A stretch of 64,000 nucleotides of DNA from an uncultured Algibacter sp. (lineage in GTDB: Bacteria > Bacteroidota > Bacteroidia > Flavobacteriales > Flavobacteriaceae), in NCBI RefSeq assembly GCF_947495675.1, contig NZ_CANLZX010000008.1:1-64000 (forward strand), given 5' to 3'. Of this stretch, positions 1-7,597 are shown piece by piece. The position numbers and the translations under genes are program-made. Within the stretch, counting starts at the first letter, position 1. Each line of letters begins with the position of its first letter. A model generated the notes under the pieces. The model ran no database searches, was not told the DNA's origin, and saw nothing but the letters and a program-made list of their open reading frames with translations.

Positions 1-2
1 AC

Positions 3-140
3 ACCGAATATGGTATATTTAAAAACAGCATAAATCAATTATTAACCCGTAGCCATATTTCAGGACTAGACATTTGCAACTCATCGCTGAAAAACAACAA
101 TTCAGTAAATAAAAATAAACTGAATGAATTTATTGTCTGA
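3..140 (+). CDS. 3' end of a truncated gene, unknown product
   Basis: A reading frame is open from the window edge for 45 codons and ends in TGA at 138-140. The visible C-terminus is polar and Asn/Lys/Ser rich, with no domain I recognise. The other two forward frames stop within 33 bases, which makes a real gene tail more likely than chance, but 45 codons is short for AT-rich DNA. The next gene starts 27 bases downstream on the same strand. Function unknown. Confidence 0.3.
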   Translation, partial: TEYGIFKNSINQLLTRSHISGLDICNSSLKNNNSVNKNKLNEFIV

Positions 141-167
141 ATTTTGAGTCGTTAAATACAACTGAAA

Positions 168-818
168 ATGGAAAAAACGATACAAATATTAATATATATT
201 CACGCAGCATTTGGCGGTTTTGCTTTGCTTGCAGGTTTGGTTTCAATAATTGCCAAAAAAGGAAAAAATATTCACAGAAAATCTGGACTGATTTTTTTCT
301 ACTCTATGATATTATCTGGAATAATAGCTATGATAGTTGCAGTTTTGCCGAATCACGAAAGTCCATTTTTATTCGCAGTCGGAATTTTTAGTCTATATTT
401 TGTTTTAACAGGAAATAGAGCTTTGAATTTTAAAAGAAAAAATCCTGATTTAAAAATTGACAAATTAATATCTATTATTATGATTATAACCGGAATTTTA
501 ATGATTTCATTGCCAATAATACTAACAAAAAGTATAAATATAATTCTTGTTGTTTTTGCTATAGTTGGAATAATATTTTCTGTAAGAGATTTAATATTAT
601 TTAAAAATCCTGAACGATTGAGAAAAGGTTGGTTAAAATTACATTTAGGAAAAATGATAGGAGGTTACATTTCAGCAACAACTGCATTTGTAGTAGTGAA
701 TGATTTTTTTCCAAGCTTTTATGGTTGGTTTATTCCTGGAATTGTTGGAGGATTTATAATAACATATTGGATGAGAAAAATGAATAAAAAAACAAAAACA
801 GTTGCCAACACAGTATAA
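168..818 (+). CDS. DUF2306-like multi-pass membrane protein
   Basis: A 216-residue integral membrane protein with about seven hydrophobic segments separated by short basic loops. Histidines sit in the first segment (YIHAAFG, near residue 11), in the first loop (HRKSG, near 37) and before the sixth segment (LHLGKMIGGYI, near 164). This pattern resembles the DUF2306 predicted membrane family, whose function is not established. The start is ATG. The last codons and the stop overlap the left arm of a palindromic attC-like element (801-940), so gene and element look like one unit. The family call is by pattern and is moderately sure; the membrane topology is clear. Confidence 0.6.
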   Translation: MEKTIQILIYIHAAFGGFALLAGLVSIIAKKGKNIHRKSGLIFFYSMILSGIIAMIVAVLPNHESPFLFAVGIFSLYFVLTGNRALNFKRKNPDLKIDKLISIIMIITGILMISLPIILTKSINIILVVFAIVGIIFSVRDLILFKNPERLRKGWLKLHLGKMIGGYISATTAFVVVNDFFPSFYGWFIPGIVGGFIITYWMRKMNKKTKTVANTV

Positions 819-940
819 TATTAATTGCTGGTTTTAGCCAATTTACGAAAGTCCTCTCGGACTTTCTATCTGTGATTTATTTGCTAACTTTAGTGCTTAA
901 AACACACAACTAATCTTATTATACAAACACGTTGGCAAAC
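801..940 (+). repeat. attC-like imperfect palindrome, copy A
   Basis: Terminal arms GCCAAC (804-809) and GTTGGC (931-936) are inverted, as are GTATAAT (813-819) and ATTATAC (918-924). The centre is a perfect 8-bp hairpin with a 4-nt loop: GAAAGTCC (847-854) and GGACTTTC (859-866). GTGCTTAAAACAC (893-905) and ATTTGCTAA (879-887) recur as reverse complements in copy C. The element overlaps the 3' end of the membrane-protein gene before it, as integron attC sites often do. It belongs to the same family as copies B, C and D. Confidence 0.7.
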
Positions 941-965
941 ATTTGACAAAAAGCGAAATACGAAT

Positions 966-1427
966 TTGAAAGTAAAAATATTTAGCATTTTAATTTTGGC
1001 TCTGATTTTGACTTTCTCATGCGGAAAGAAAAAGTTGGAAACCAATAAATGGGCTGAAACTGACCTGAATTGCGGAAAAGCTGAAATAACAAAAATTATT
1101 GGAAACAATGAATATTTTGGTGGTGGAAAAGATCTTACAGTTAAATGCAAAGTGAAATTTGAGAACTTGGAATTTGAATCGGAATTAGTAATTGACGTTT
1201 CTCTGATTGGAGAAGCCTATAGTCCTTTCAAAGTCGGAGATATTGTGGTTGCTAAATTTTTAAAAACTGACCAACAAAAAACAGTTGAAATGTATTTACT
1301 CGAATCCATTGACAACCGAACTGGTTACAAATGGGAATCGATTTACACTCTGGAAGAGGCTTGCAATGGAAATTGGCCAAAAGGCTCTGAACAACAAAAA
1401 GTATTTTCAGCGAAAGGAAAAATATAA
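966..1427 (+). CDS. small lipoprotein, unknown function
   Basis: A 153-residue protein starting at TTG. It has a short basic N-terminus, a hydrophobic stretch and a lipobox-like LTFSC, so Cys19 or so should be lipidated and the mature protein anchored in the cell envelope. Two more cysteines (in DLNCGK and VKCKV) and one near the C-terminus (EEACNG) are present. The mature part looks like a small beta-rich domain; I do not recognise the family. It starts 26 bases after attC-like copy A and is followed 14 bases later by a membrane protein on the same strand, so the two probably form one cassette-borne transcription unit. Confidence 0.6.
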   Translation: MKVKIFSILILALILTFSCGKKKLETNKWAETDLNCGKAEITKIIGNNEYFGGGKDLTVKCKVKFENLEFESELVIDVSLIGEAYSPFKVGDIVVAKFLKTDQQKTVEMYLLESIDNRTGYKWESIYTLEEACNGNWPKGSEQQKVFSAKGKI

Positions 1428-1441
1428 CTGAATAAAAAAAA

Positions 1442-2011
1442 ATGAATCGATTTATAAAAATTCTAGAGGAAAACATTTCAGGGAAAAAAGTATTGAGCCT
1501 TTTTATACTTACAAATGTTGTTTACCTATTTATGTTATTTGTTACTATTCCGAAAACAATGGGATTCTCAAACGGAATGAAATTGTTGGATATGTTGCCT
1601 ACCGGATATAATCAAGAGTATGTAAATAAATTATTTAGGGCTCTTGGAGAGAATGGTCGTAAAATTTATTTAACTAATCAAATTCCCGTAGATATGATCT
1701 ACCCACTACTTTTTGGGCTTACCTATTCATTGTTATTAGCGTTTTTTCTCAAAAAATTAAAAAAACTTAAATCCCCTTTTATCTATCTATGCCTTTTACC
1801 ACTAATTGCTGGAATAGCGGATTATCTAGAAAATATTGGGATTATTGCCATGTTGAATAGTTATCCAGACTTAACAGAGACTATAGTTATTGTAACCAAT
1901 ACTTTCTCGGTTATAAAAAGTACTTCTACCAGTATCTTTTTTATTGCCCTGATTGTAATCTTAATAATACTTGGAATTAGACCGAGAAAAATTAATAAAG
2001 GAATTAACTAA
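1442..2011 (+). CDS. membrane protein, unknown function
   Basis: A 189-residue protein with four likely membrane segments (about residues 18-36, 68-85, 95-112 and 152-176) and a soluble stretch between the first two containing FSNGMKLLDMLPTGYN. I recognise no family. It lies 14 bases after the lipoprotein gene and 54 bases before attC-like copy B. The start is an ATG preceded by an A-rich run, usual for this phylum. It is probably co-transcribed with the lipoprotein. Confidence 0.6.
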   Translation: MNRFIKILEENISGKKVLSLFILTNVVYLFMLFVTIPKTMGFSNGMKLLDMLPTGYNQEYVNKLFRALGENGRKIYLTNQIPVDMIYPLLFGLTYSLLLAFFLKKLKKLKSPFIYLCLLPLIAGIADYLENIGIIAMLNSYPDLTETIVIVTNTFSVIKSTSTSIFFIALIVILIILGIRPRKINKGIN

Positions 2012-2065
2012 ATCAACAGAATTTACTTACCCTTGGTTAATGGATACTGAAAAGTAAGTACTTTG

Positions 2066-2127
2066 TACAACACCGTATAAAATTAATTGCTTGTTCTCAC
2101 CTACTAACAAAAATCCTCATGGATTTT
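2066..2127 (+). repeat. attC-like element, copy B (one half only)
   Basis: This left half matches the left half of copy D read on the other strand: ACAACA, TATAA, then TAATTGCTTGTTCTC (2084-2098; complement at 62627-62641), then CCTACT. The central hairpin AAAATCC / GGATTTT (2110-2116 and 2121-2127, 4-nt loop) is intact. The expected right half, with its GCAAAT and GTGCTTAAAACAC-type blocks, is missing, so the copy looks truncated. It follows the 3' end of the 1442-2011 gene in the same orientation as copy A follows its gene. Confidence 0.6.
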
Positions 2128-2197
2128 CTTTATAGTTGTAGATAACTCAGGTTTATTTTCGGCTGGAAATAAAATTGAATCTTAGAAAAGCTTATGA

Positions 2198-2435
2198 TAC
2201 AAAATAAATTGTTTTGTTATTGAAGAGCAGATAAGAAGATTAACGAACCTTATTTATTTTTTGTTGAAGGGTGAACATTTAAAAGCATTCAGAATTAGAA
2301 ATAGGTACACGTAAACGCATAAAAAAGTTTCTGGGTATTTTTCCTAACCAAAATATACAAATAAGTATTTTACAATCGTTATTAAATACAGCTTTAAATT
2401 TATATAGAAATGGTATTATAGCAACAAGTTTGTAA
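2198..2435 (+). pseudogene. possible decayed gene remnant in a 440-base gap
   Basis: Two overlapping open stretches in different frames look protein-like. One (2198-2314) includes IEEQIRRLTNLIYFLLKGE; the other (2283-2435) includes RKRIKKFLGIFPNQN and LLNTALNLYRNG. Neither has a good start, and together they could be one gene broken by a frameshift near 2283-2312. I do not recognise the family. Apart from this and attC-like copy B, I see nothing in 2012-2452. The composition could also arise by chance. Confidence 0.22.
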
Positions 2436-2452
2436 TAAAACTGTAATTGCTA

Positions 2453-2950
2453 TTATTTTTTAATAAAGATATTGGTATAATACCATCTACCTTCTGTATT
2501 TTTTTCTGCAGATATATCGAAGTTTGAATAATCACCTTCTAAATTTTCTTTATGCGCTTCACTTCTAATCCAAGCCTTTACAACTGCACTTGCCGAGCTG
2601 TAACCATAAGCTACATTTTCGGTAACTTTTTTAGCGCCTGCTTTAGATTTTAAATACTCACTTCGTGTAAAAAAGTTATGATGTGAAACTTCATCGTTAT
2701 CAACCATATAATCTGTGTGACTGTGCGCAACAGATTTTACTATTGGCATTTCTGCTAAAGGGTTTAAGCCTAATGATAGTCTATGATTATTTATTAGCTC
2801 TAGAATTTCTACTTCAATGGTTTTTGCTTCTGGAGTAGTAAGACTTAATTCTATAGATTCTGCTTTGTCATCTATGTTATCTGTAGTACAGGAAGATAAC
2901 GTACAAATAACAAACAATGCCATTAAAGGCAGTTTGGTTAATAACTTCAT
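2453..2950 (-). CDS. CAP-domain (SCP/PR-1-like) lipoprotein
   Basis: A 165-residue secreted protein. A signal sequence ends in a lipobox (TLSSC, Cys at about 21), followed by a CAP domain from about residue 45. Recognisable family features are ILELINNHRLSLGLNPL, the conserved histidine region VAHSHTDYM, SHHNFF, TENVAYG, and AWIRSEAHKENL near the C-terminus. Bacterial CAP proteins of the YkwD type are extracellular and mostly of unknown activity. The gene stands alone, with about 120 bases upstream before the neighbouring pdxH stop. Confidence 0.85.
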   Translation of the reverse strand: MKLLTKLPLMALFVICTLSSCTTDNIDDKAESIELSLTTPEAKTIEVEILELINNHRLSLGLNPLAEMPIVKSVAHSHTDYMVDNDEVSHHNFFTRSEYLKSKAGAKKVTENVAYGYSSASAVVKAWIRSEAHKENLEGDYSNFDISAEKNTEGRWYYTNIFIKK

Positions 2951-3116
2951 AGGTTAAGTTAATTTAGATTTGGAAGTGTAAATTTAACCGGTAACCTTAA
3001 AGTATTTGTTAATGAATTGTTAAAATCGTTAAAGAACATGTATTTCATCGATTTTATATGTTTTTAATCGGTGAAATGCAATAATTTTATTTTAAATAGT
3101 GTTTTTCAACGGTTTT

Positions 3117-3764
3117 TTAGGGAGATAATCGATTTATCTGCCAGTTGTAATCTTCTTGAAGTTTATAACGAATACGATCATGTAATCTATTTGGGCGTCC
3201 TTGCCAAAATTCCATTTCTACAGGTTTTACTATATAGCCACCCCAATACAAAGGCCTTGGAATTTCTTTACCTTGATATTCTTGTTCTAAATTAAAAAGT
3301 TTAGTTTCTAAGAATTCTCTGTTTTCAACAATATCACTTTGGTTAGAAGCTATAGCGCCTAATTGGCTACCACGTGGTCTAGATTCAAAATAACCATCGC
3401 TTAAATTCTCTGCTATTTTTTCAGCTTTACCTTTAATTATAATTTGCCTTTCTGCACCATGCCAAAAAAAAGATAAACACACATTTGGATTTGCTTCAAT
3501 AGCTTTACCTTTTTCACTATTATAATTAGTATAAAAAATAAAACCCTCGTAAGTATATTTTTTTAGCAGTACTACCCTATTTTTTGGGTAACCATCTAAT
3601 CCTATTGTAGAAATTGTCATAGCATTAGTTTCATCTTCCACAAAATGATTATCAACCTCATAAAACCATTTTTGAAATAATTCAAGAGGGTTTTCGGGTA
3701 CTTTTTCTAAAAGTAACTCCCCTTTCTCATAAGACTTTCTATAGTTGCTTAAATCCTTTTCCAT
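3117..3764 (-). CDS. pdxH: pyridoxamine/pyridoxine 5'-phosphate oxidase
   Basis: Oxidises pyridoxamine- or pyridoxine-5'-phosphate to pyridoxal 5'-phosphate with FMN, the last step of vitamin B6 synthesis and salvage. The 215 residues match the usual family length. Landmarks include NAMTISTIGLDGYPKNRVVLLK, split here as NAMTISTIG and PKNRVVLLK, then FFWHGAERQI, ESRPRGSQLGAIAS, and the C-terminal EFWQGRPNRLHDR and RLSP ending. The frame is open for 37 more codons upstream, but the ATG at 3764 gives the normal N-terminus (MEKDLSNYRKSYEKGEL), so I chose it. It is divergent from the gene at 3840. Confidence 0.95.
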   Translation of the reverse strand: MEKDLSNYRKSYEKGELLLEKVPENPLELFQKWFYEVDNHFVEDETNAMTISTIGLDGYPKNRVVLLKKYTYEGFIFYTNYNSEKGKAIEANPNVCLSFFWHGAERQIIIKGKAEKIAENLSDGYFESRPRGSQLGAIASNQSDIVENREFLETKLFNLEQEYQGKEIPRPLYWGGYIVKPVEMEFWQGRPNRLHDRIRYKLQEDYNWQINRLSP

Positions 3765-3839
3765 TACAACAAAATAACAAAAATTATTTTTCTTAGATCG
3801 ATATATACTTCTTAAATTCGCATCCCCTAAAAAACTAAT

Positions 3840-4250
3840 ATGAAATTTGAAAATACTACTTATTTTAAAACACATAGCACTAAAATAGAAAAGCCATATG
3901 GTAATTTTTATTTGTTAGACTCATTTTTTATTTCTGAAATACATGAAGGTGTTCATTTTAGCTGGCAAATGATAAAAGAGACTATGGATGAAATTGTTTC
4001 TTATTATGAAAAAGATGTGAAGCTGGGTTACATTTCTAACAGAATTAATTCGTATTCAATGAATCCTGAAAGTTGGAATAAAGTTGATGAAACTTATGGT
4101 GTTATTGTAGCTGGTGCAGTTGTAACTTATAACAAAATGACTTATATGAATGCAACACTAGAAAAACGCTTCTATAAGAAAAGTATAAAAAGATGTACTA
4201 CTTTAAATGAAGCTATAAATTGGATTTTGAATTTAAAAGAATTAAATTAA
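3840..4250 (+). CDS. conserved hypothetical protein, possibly STAS-like
   Basis: A 136-residue soluble protein with no signal or membrane segment. The alternating strand/helix pattern (GNFYLLDSFFISEI, MDEIVSYYEKDVKLGYISNR, GVIVAGAVVTYN, TLNEAINWIL near the end) is compatible with a small alpha/beta fold such as the STAS/SpoIIAA-like domains, but I see no decisive motif. It is divergent from pdxH across a 75-base spacer. Its stop overlaps the stop of rnz by 4 bases in a tail-to-tail arrangement. Confidence 0.7.
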   Translation: MKFENTTYFKTHSTKIEKPYGNFYLLDSFFISEIHEGVHFSWQMIKETMDEIVSYYEKDVKLGYISNRINSYSMNPESWNKVDETYGVIVAGAVVTYNKMTYMNATLEKRFYKKSIKRCTTLNEAINWILNLKELN

Positions 4251-5152
4251 AATTCAAAAGTTTTACCATCTTCAGCTAATTCAACATTTTTAAAGATTTC
4301 TTTAGCTTCGGTTTTAAAGCCATCTAAGCTGCCATATCGTGTAGAGTAATGACCAAGTATCAAGGTGTTTACATTTGCTTGTTTTGCTATGCTTGCAGCC
4401 TCTTGTGCAGTAGAATGTTTGGTTTTTACGGCTAAATGTGCATGTTGTTCTAAAAAGGTTGATTCGTGGTATAAAACATCTGTATTTTTAATTAATGGAA
4501 CAATGTCTTCTTTGTACATGGTATCACTACAAAAAGCATAACTTTTTGGTTTGGCTCCAGGTTTAGTGACACTTTCATTTTTAATTATAATACCATCTTC
4601 ATTTTCAACATCAAAACCCTGTGCCAGTTTTCTGTAATAAGCAACATTAATATGGGCATCCTCAACAGCATGTATTTTTAATTTTCGTAGACCTTCTTTT
4701 TCTTTAAATAAATAACCGTTAGTATATATTCTATGATTTAAAGGGATAGTATGTACTTCAACTTTTTCGTCTTCATAAATTAATTCTGATTTTTTTGAAG
4801 TTAATTCATGAAAATATAAATTGTAATTAGTCCAAGAGTCTGCTAACTTCATTTGGAGTATAACAATTTCTTTAATTCCTTTTGGCCCATAAATATGTAA
4901 ATCTGTTTCTCTTGTTAGCAATCTAAATGTAGATATTAAACCCACTAAACCAAAAAAATGATCGCCATGTAAATGTGAAATAAAAATGTGTTTAATACGA
5001 TTAAACTTAATTTTATGTTTACGTAATTGTACTTGTGTTCCCTCTCCACAATCAATTAAAAACATATGATTGTTTATTTCTAATACCTGAGATGTGGTAT
5101 TGTTTAAAGTTCTTGGTGTTGCACTATAACAGCCTAAAATAGAAAGTTTCAT
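4247..5152 (-). CDS. rnz: ribonuclease Z
   Basis: Metallo-beta-lactamase-fold endonuclease that matures tRNA 3' ends. At 301 residues it has the short-form length. The zinc-binding motif SHLHGDH lies at residues 59-65. Later ligand regions are visible in FCSDTMY (near 208), YHESTFLEQHAHLA and LGHYSTRYG near residue 268. It is the last gene of a tightly packed minus-strand operon after pyrR, pyrB and two small genes, 4 bases after the preceding gene. Identification is firm. Confidence 0.95.
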   Translation of the reverse strand: MKLSILGCYSATPRTLNNTTSQVLEINNHMFLIDCGEGTQVQLRKHKIKFNRIKHIFISHLHGDHFFGLVGLISTFRLLTRETDLHIYGPKGIKEIVILQMKLADSWTNYNLYFHELTSKKSELIYEDEKVEVHTIPLNHRIYTNGYLFKEKEGLRKLKIHAVEDAHINVAYYRKLAQGFDVENEDGIIIKNESVTKPGAKPKSYAFCSDTMYKEDIVPLIKNTDVLYHESTFLEQHAHLAVKTKHSTAQEAASIAKQANVNTLILGHYSTRYGSLDGFKTEAKEIFKNVELAEDGKTFEF

Positions 5153-5156
5153 ATTA

Positions 5157-5624
5157 TTAAAGCTGTTTGTAATTTAAAGCATCTTTAAATGTAAATTTAC
5201 TTTTAAATGAAAATGCATATGGTGTATCACCATGTTTATTTAAATAATCTAAACGATCTTTAGCATCTTGAAATGTTGGTTCATAGCCTACTGGTACATA
5301 CCAAAAAGCCATGTGAATCATTTTCATTTTACTAAACCATTCTTTTTTTCGTTTAAAAACGTCTATATGTCCAGATTTATAAGTGTAATTAAAAAGGGTT
5401 TCTAAAGTTTCCCAAACAGACATATTAATTATAAAAGTATCATCTTGAAATACAATTGCAGCTTCATCTTTATCCTCATCTTTTAATCGCCAAATAAAAC
5501 CTTCAGCTTTATCTGCAATAGCGTTAATTTTATCAAGATTATCAATAAAATCTTTCATAATTGGATCGTCCATTGGCGCCAATCTTTTAGCAATATTTAC
5601 TTGTGCAAGATGATAATTTGTCAT
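5157..5624 (-). CDS. DUF3291 domain protein
   Basis: A 155-residue cytoplasmic protein. It starts YHLAQVNIAKRLAP and contains DNLDKINAIADKAEGFIWR and NMSVWETLETL, which are hallmarks of the DUF3291 family, a ferredoxin-like dimeric alpha/beta-barrel group related to heme-degrading and antibiotic-biosynthesis monooxygenases by fold. No activity is established for DUF3291. The spacing is one base to the preceding gene and 4 bases to rnz, so it is translated from the pyrimidine/rnz operon. A link to tRNA processing or pyrimidines is only positional. Confidence 0.8.
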   Translation of the reverse strand: MTNYHLAQVNIAKRLAPMDDPIMKDFIDNLDKINAIADKAEGFIWRLKDEDKDEAAIVFQDDTFIINMSVWETLETLFNYTYKSGHIDVFKRKKEWFSKMKMIHMAFWYVPVGYEPTFQDAKDRLDYLNKHGDTPYAFSFKSKFTFKDALNYKQL

Positions 5625-5625
5625 T

Positions 5626-5958
5626 TTAAAGCCCTAAATCACGTTCCATTACTTCCATTTCAATAATATCGTGGGCCTCTTGAATTGATGGAACTACAAC
5701 AAGTTGGTCTGGAACAATATCTAAATCAATTTTACTTGAAACTATAACAAAAGAATGTTTTGATGCTTTATGTGTATTTGAAATTTGTAAAAACTCTACA
5801 ATTTCAGTTTGTGTTATAGCACTTAAGCCAGTTAAAGCTACTATTATATTATTGTTTTTATATTTTGGGTATAAAGCCTGTAATTTTTTTACAAGTTCTA
5901 TAACAGATACCTTTTCTTGAGTAATTATAGTTGTATTTTCGTTTTGATCAATAATCAT
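5626..5958 (-). CDS. small conserved protein, STAS-like fold candidate
   Basis: A 110-residue acidic cytoplasmic protein. It has a beta/alpha alternation: TTIITQEKVSVIELVKKL, NNIIVALTG, QTEIVEFLQISNTHKA, KHSFVIVSS, and a C-terminal helix IQEAHDIIEMEVMERDLG. This layout resembles anti-sigma-factor antagonist (STAS-like) domains and such proteins often sit next to rnz in Flavobacteriaceae, but no phosphorylatable serine motif is clear. It lies 3 bases after pyrB and one base before the DUF3291 gene. Function unknown. Confidence 0.7.
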   Translation of the reverse strand: MIIDQNENTTIITQEKVSVIELVKKLQALYPKYKNNNIIVALTGLSAITQTEIVEFLQISNTHKASKHSFVIVSSKIDLDIVPDQLVVVPSIQEAHDIIEMEVMERDLGL

Positions 5959-5961
5959 AAT

Positions 5962-6891
5962 CTATTGCTTTATTTTTGATGCTAGTAAATATATAACTGC
6001 CATTCTTACTGCAACTCCATTTTGTACTTGGTCTAATATAATAGATTGTTTTGAATCTGCAACATCACTAGTAATTTCTACACCTCTATTTATTGGTCCG
6101 GGATGCATAATAGTAATTTCTTTATCTAAAGAATCTAGTAAATTTTTGTTAACTCCAAACTGTTGTGTGTATTCTCTTGTTGATGGGAAATAACTAATAT
6201 CCATACGTTCGTTTTGCACACGAAGCATGTTTGCTACATCACACCAATTCAATGCTTTGCGTAAATTTGTTTCAACTTTTACTCCAAGTTCATTAATGTA
6301 TTTTGGAATTAATGTTTTTGGCCCACAAACCATAACTTCTGCGCCTTGTAATTGCAAAGCGAATATATTGGATAAGGCTACTCTACTGTGTAAAATATCG
6401 CCAACAATTACCACTTTTTTTCCTTTTACATCTCCTAACTTTTCTCTAATAGAATATGAATCTAATAGTGCTTGTGTAGGATGCTCATGCGCGCCATCGC
6501 CAGCATTAATAATACTTGCGTTAACATGTTTAGATAAAAACACACCTGCTCCTGGGTTAGGGTGACGCATTACAACCATATCTACTTTCATAGATAAAAT
6601 GTTATTTACTGTATCTATTAATGTTTCTCCTTTTTTTACAGAAGATTGCGCAGATGAAAAATTTATAACATCGGCAGATAAACGTTTTTCTGCAAGCTCA
6701 AAAGATAGTTTTGTTCTGGTAGAATTTTCAAAAAATAAATTGGCAATAGTAATATCTCTAAGCGATGGTACCTTTTTAATAGGTCTATTAATCACTTCTT
6801 TAAAATGATCGGCAGTTTCAAAAATAAGTTGTATATCTTTTTCTTGAAGATATTTAATTCCTAATAAGTGATTTACACTTAATTCGCTCAT
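5962..6891 (-). CDS. pyrB: aspartate carbamoyltransferase catalytic subunit
   Basis: Catalyses carbamoyl phosphate plus aspartate to N-carbamoylaspartate, the committed step of pyrimidine synthesis. The 309 residues match the catalytic chain. The carbamoyl-phosphate motif STRTKLSFE is at residues 57-65. HPTQALLD, MRHPNPGAG and the C-terminal MHPGPINRGVEI are also present. It lies 8 bases downstream of pyrR. No pyrI regulatory-subunit gene follows, so the enzyme is probably of the type regulated without PyrI. Confidence 0.96.
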   Translation of the reverse strand: MSELSVNHLLGIKYLQEKDIQLIFETADHFKEVINRPIKKVPSLRDITIANLFFENSTRTKLSFELAEKRLSADVINFSSAQSSVKKGETLIDTVNNILSMKVDMVVMRHPNPGAGVFLSKHVNASIINAGDGAHEHPTQALLDSYSIREKLGDVKGKKVVIVGDILHSRVALSNIFALQLQGAEVMVCGPKTLIPKYINELGVKVETNLRKALNWCDVANMLRVQNERMDISYFPSTREYTQQFGVNKNLLDSLDKEITIMHPGPINRGVEITSDVADSKQSIILDQVQNGVAVRMAVIYLLASKIKQ

Positions 6892-6899
6892 TGCTTTAT

Positions 6900-7439
6900 T
6901 TATTTTTCTATTAAATAAACCGAATCTTCATTATCGCGCTCTTTCCAGTTTACTTTTACTTTTTCATTATTTATAACATCTACTTGTCTGCCTCTATAAT
7001 TAGGTTGAATTGGTAAATGTCTGCTAAAACGTCTGTCAATTAAAGTTAAAAGCTCTATTTCATTAGGTCTTCCAAAAGATTGTATAGCTGTTAAAGCAGC
7101 TCTAATACTACGACCTGTATATAAAACATCATCAATAAAAACAATGTCTTTATCTTCAACTAAAAAATTGATCTTAGTTTTGTTAGCTTCTAAAGGTTTG
7201 TCACTTCTACGAAAATCATCTCTAAAGAATGTAATATCTAAATGGCCAACTTTAATGTCTTTAACCTTATAGTCATCAGTTAATATTTTTGCTAATCTAT
7301 CTGCTAGAAACACACCGCGTGGTTGCAAACCAATAAGAACTGTATTTGAGAAATCGTTATGTTTTTCAATAAGTTGACAAGCCAATCGGTGAAGAATGAT
7401 GTTTACCTCTTTTTCGTTAAGTAAAACTTTTTGACTCAT
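6900..7439 (-). CDS. pyrR: PyrR regulator / uracil phosphoribosyltransferase
   Basis: A 179-residue PyrR-family protein with the PRPP-binding loop DDVLYTGRS at residues 103-111, the family-typical GLQPRGVFLADRL near 38, and DITFFRDDF near 68. In Firmicutes PyrR binds pyr mRNA and attenuates the operon; it also has uracil phosphoribosyltransferase activity. Here it heads pyrR-pyrB-two small genes-rnz. The putative promoter gives a leader of only about 20 bases, so I see no room for a classical PyrR attenuator in front of the operon. Regulation by RNA binding in this organism is therefore an open question. Confidence 0.93.
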   Translation of the reverse strand: MSQKVLLNEKEVNIILHRLACQLIEKHNDFSNTVLIGLQPRGVFLADRLAKILTDDYKVKDIKVGHLDITFFRDDFRRSDKPLEANKTKINFLVEDKDIVFIDDVLYTGRSIRAALTAIQSFGRPNEIELLTLIDRRFSRHLPIQPNYRGRQVDVINNEKVKVNWKERDNEDSVYLIEK

Positions 7440-7464
7440 ATACTATCCAAACGTATTTGGAGAA

Positions 7465-7472
7465 CAAAGGTA
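7465..7472 (-). promoter_or_regulatory. Bacteroidota-type -7 box of the pyrR operon
   Basis: The minus strand reads TACCTTTG, matching the phylum's TAnnTTTG -7 consensus, about 26 bases before the pyrR ATG. I see no clear TTG at the -33 position, so the call is moderate. Confidence 0.45.
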
Positions 7473-7550
7473 ATGGAAAATTTTAGAAGTAAAAGAATTA
7501 AAATAAGTCCATGATGAAATAATTTTTAAATTAAATATCTTAATATAAAA

Positions 7551-7575
7551 AAAGCCCCCAATATATTGGAGGCTT
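7551..7575 (-). terminator. Rho-independent terminator of rpsA
   Basis: On the minus strand, GCCTCCAA, a short ATA loop and TTGGGGGC form a stem (7554-7573) with one G-T pair. It is followed by a T-run opposite the A-run at 7546-7553. It lies 25 bases past the rpsA stop and before the pyrR promoter. Confidence 0.8.
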
Positions 7576-7597
7576 ATTTTATTTAGAAAAGAAAAAA

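Noticed and set aside
890..1150. 86-codon frame on the minus strand near copy A
   Set aside because: It runs through the palindromic element and antisense to the lipoprotein gene; its apparent N-terminus is just the repeat.
3765..3875. 37-codon upstream extension of pdxH
   Set aside because: The ATG at 3764 gives the family N-terminus; the extension would overlap the divergent gene's start.
6227..6565. 112-codon open frame on the plus strand
   Set aside because: Antisense to the strongly conserved pyrB; composition is that of a shadow frame.
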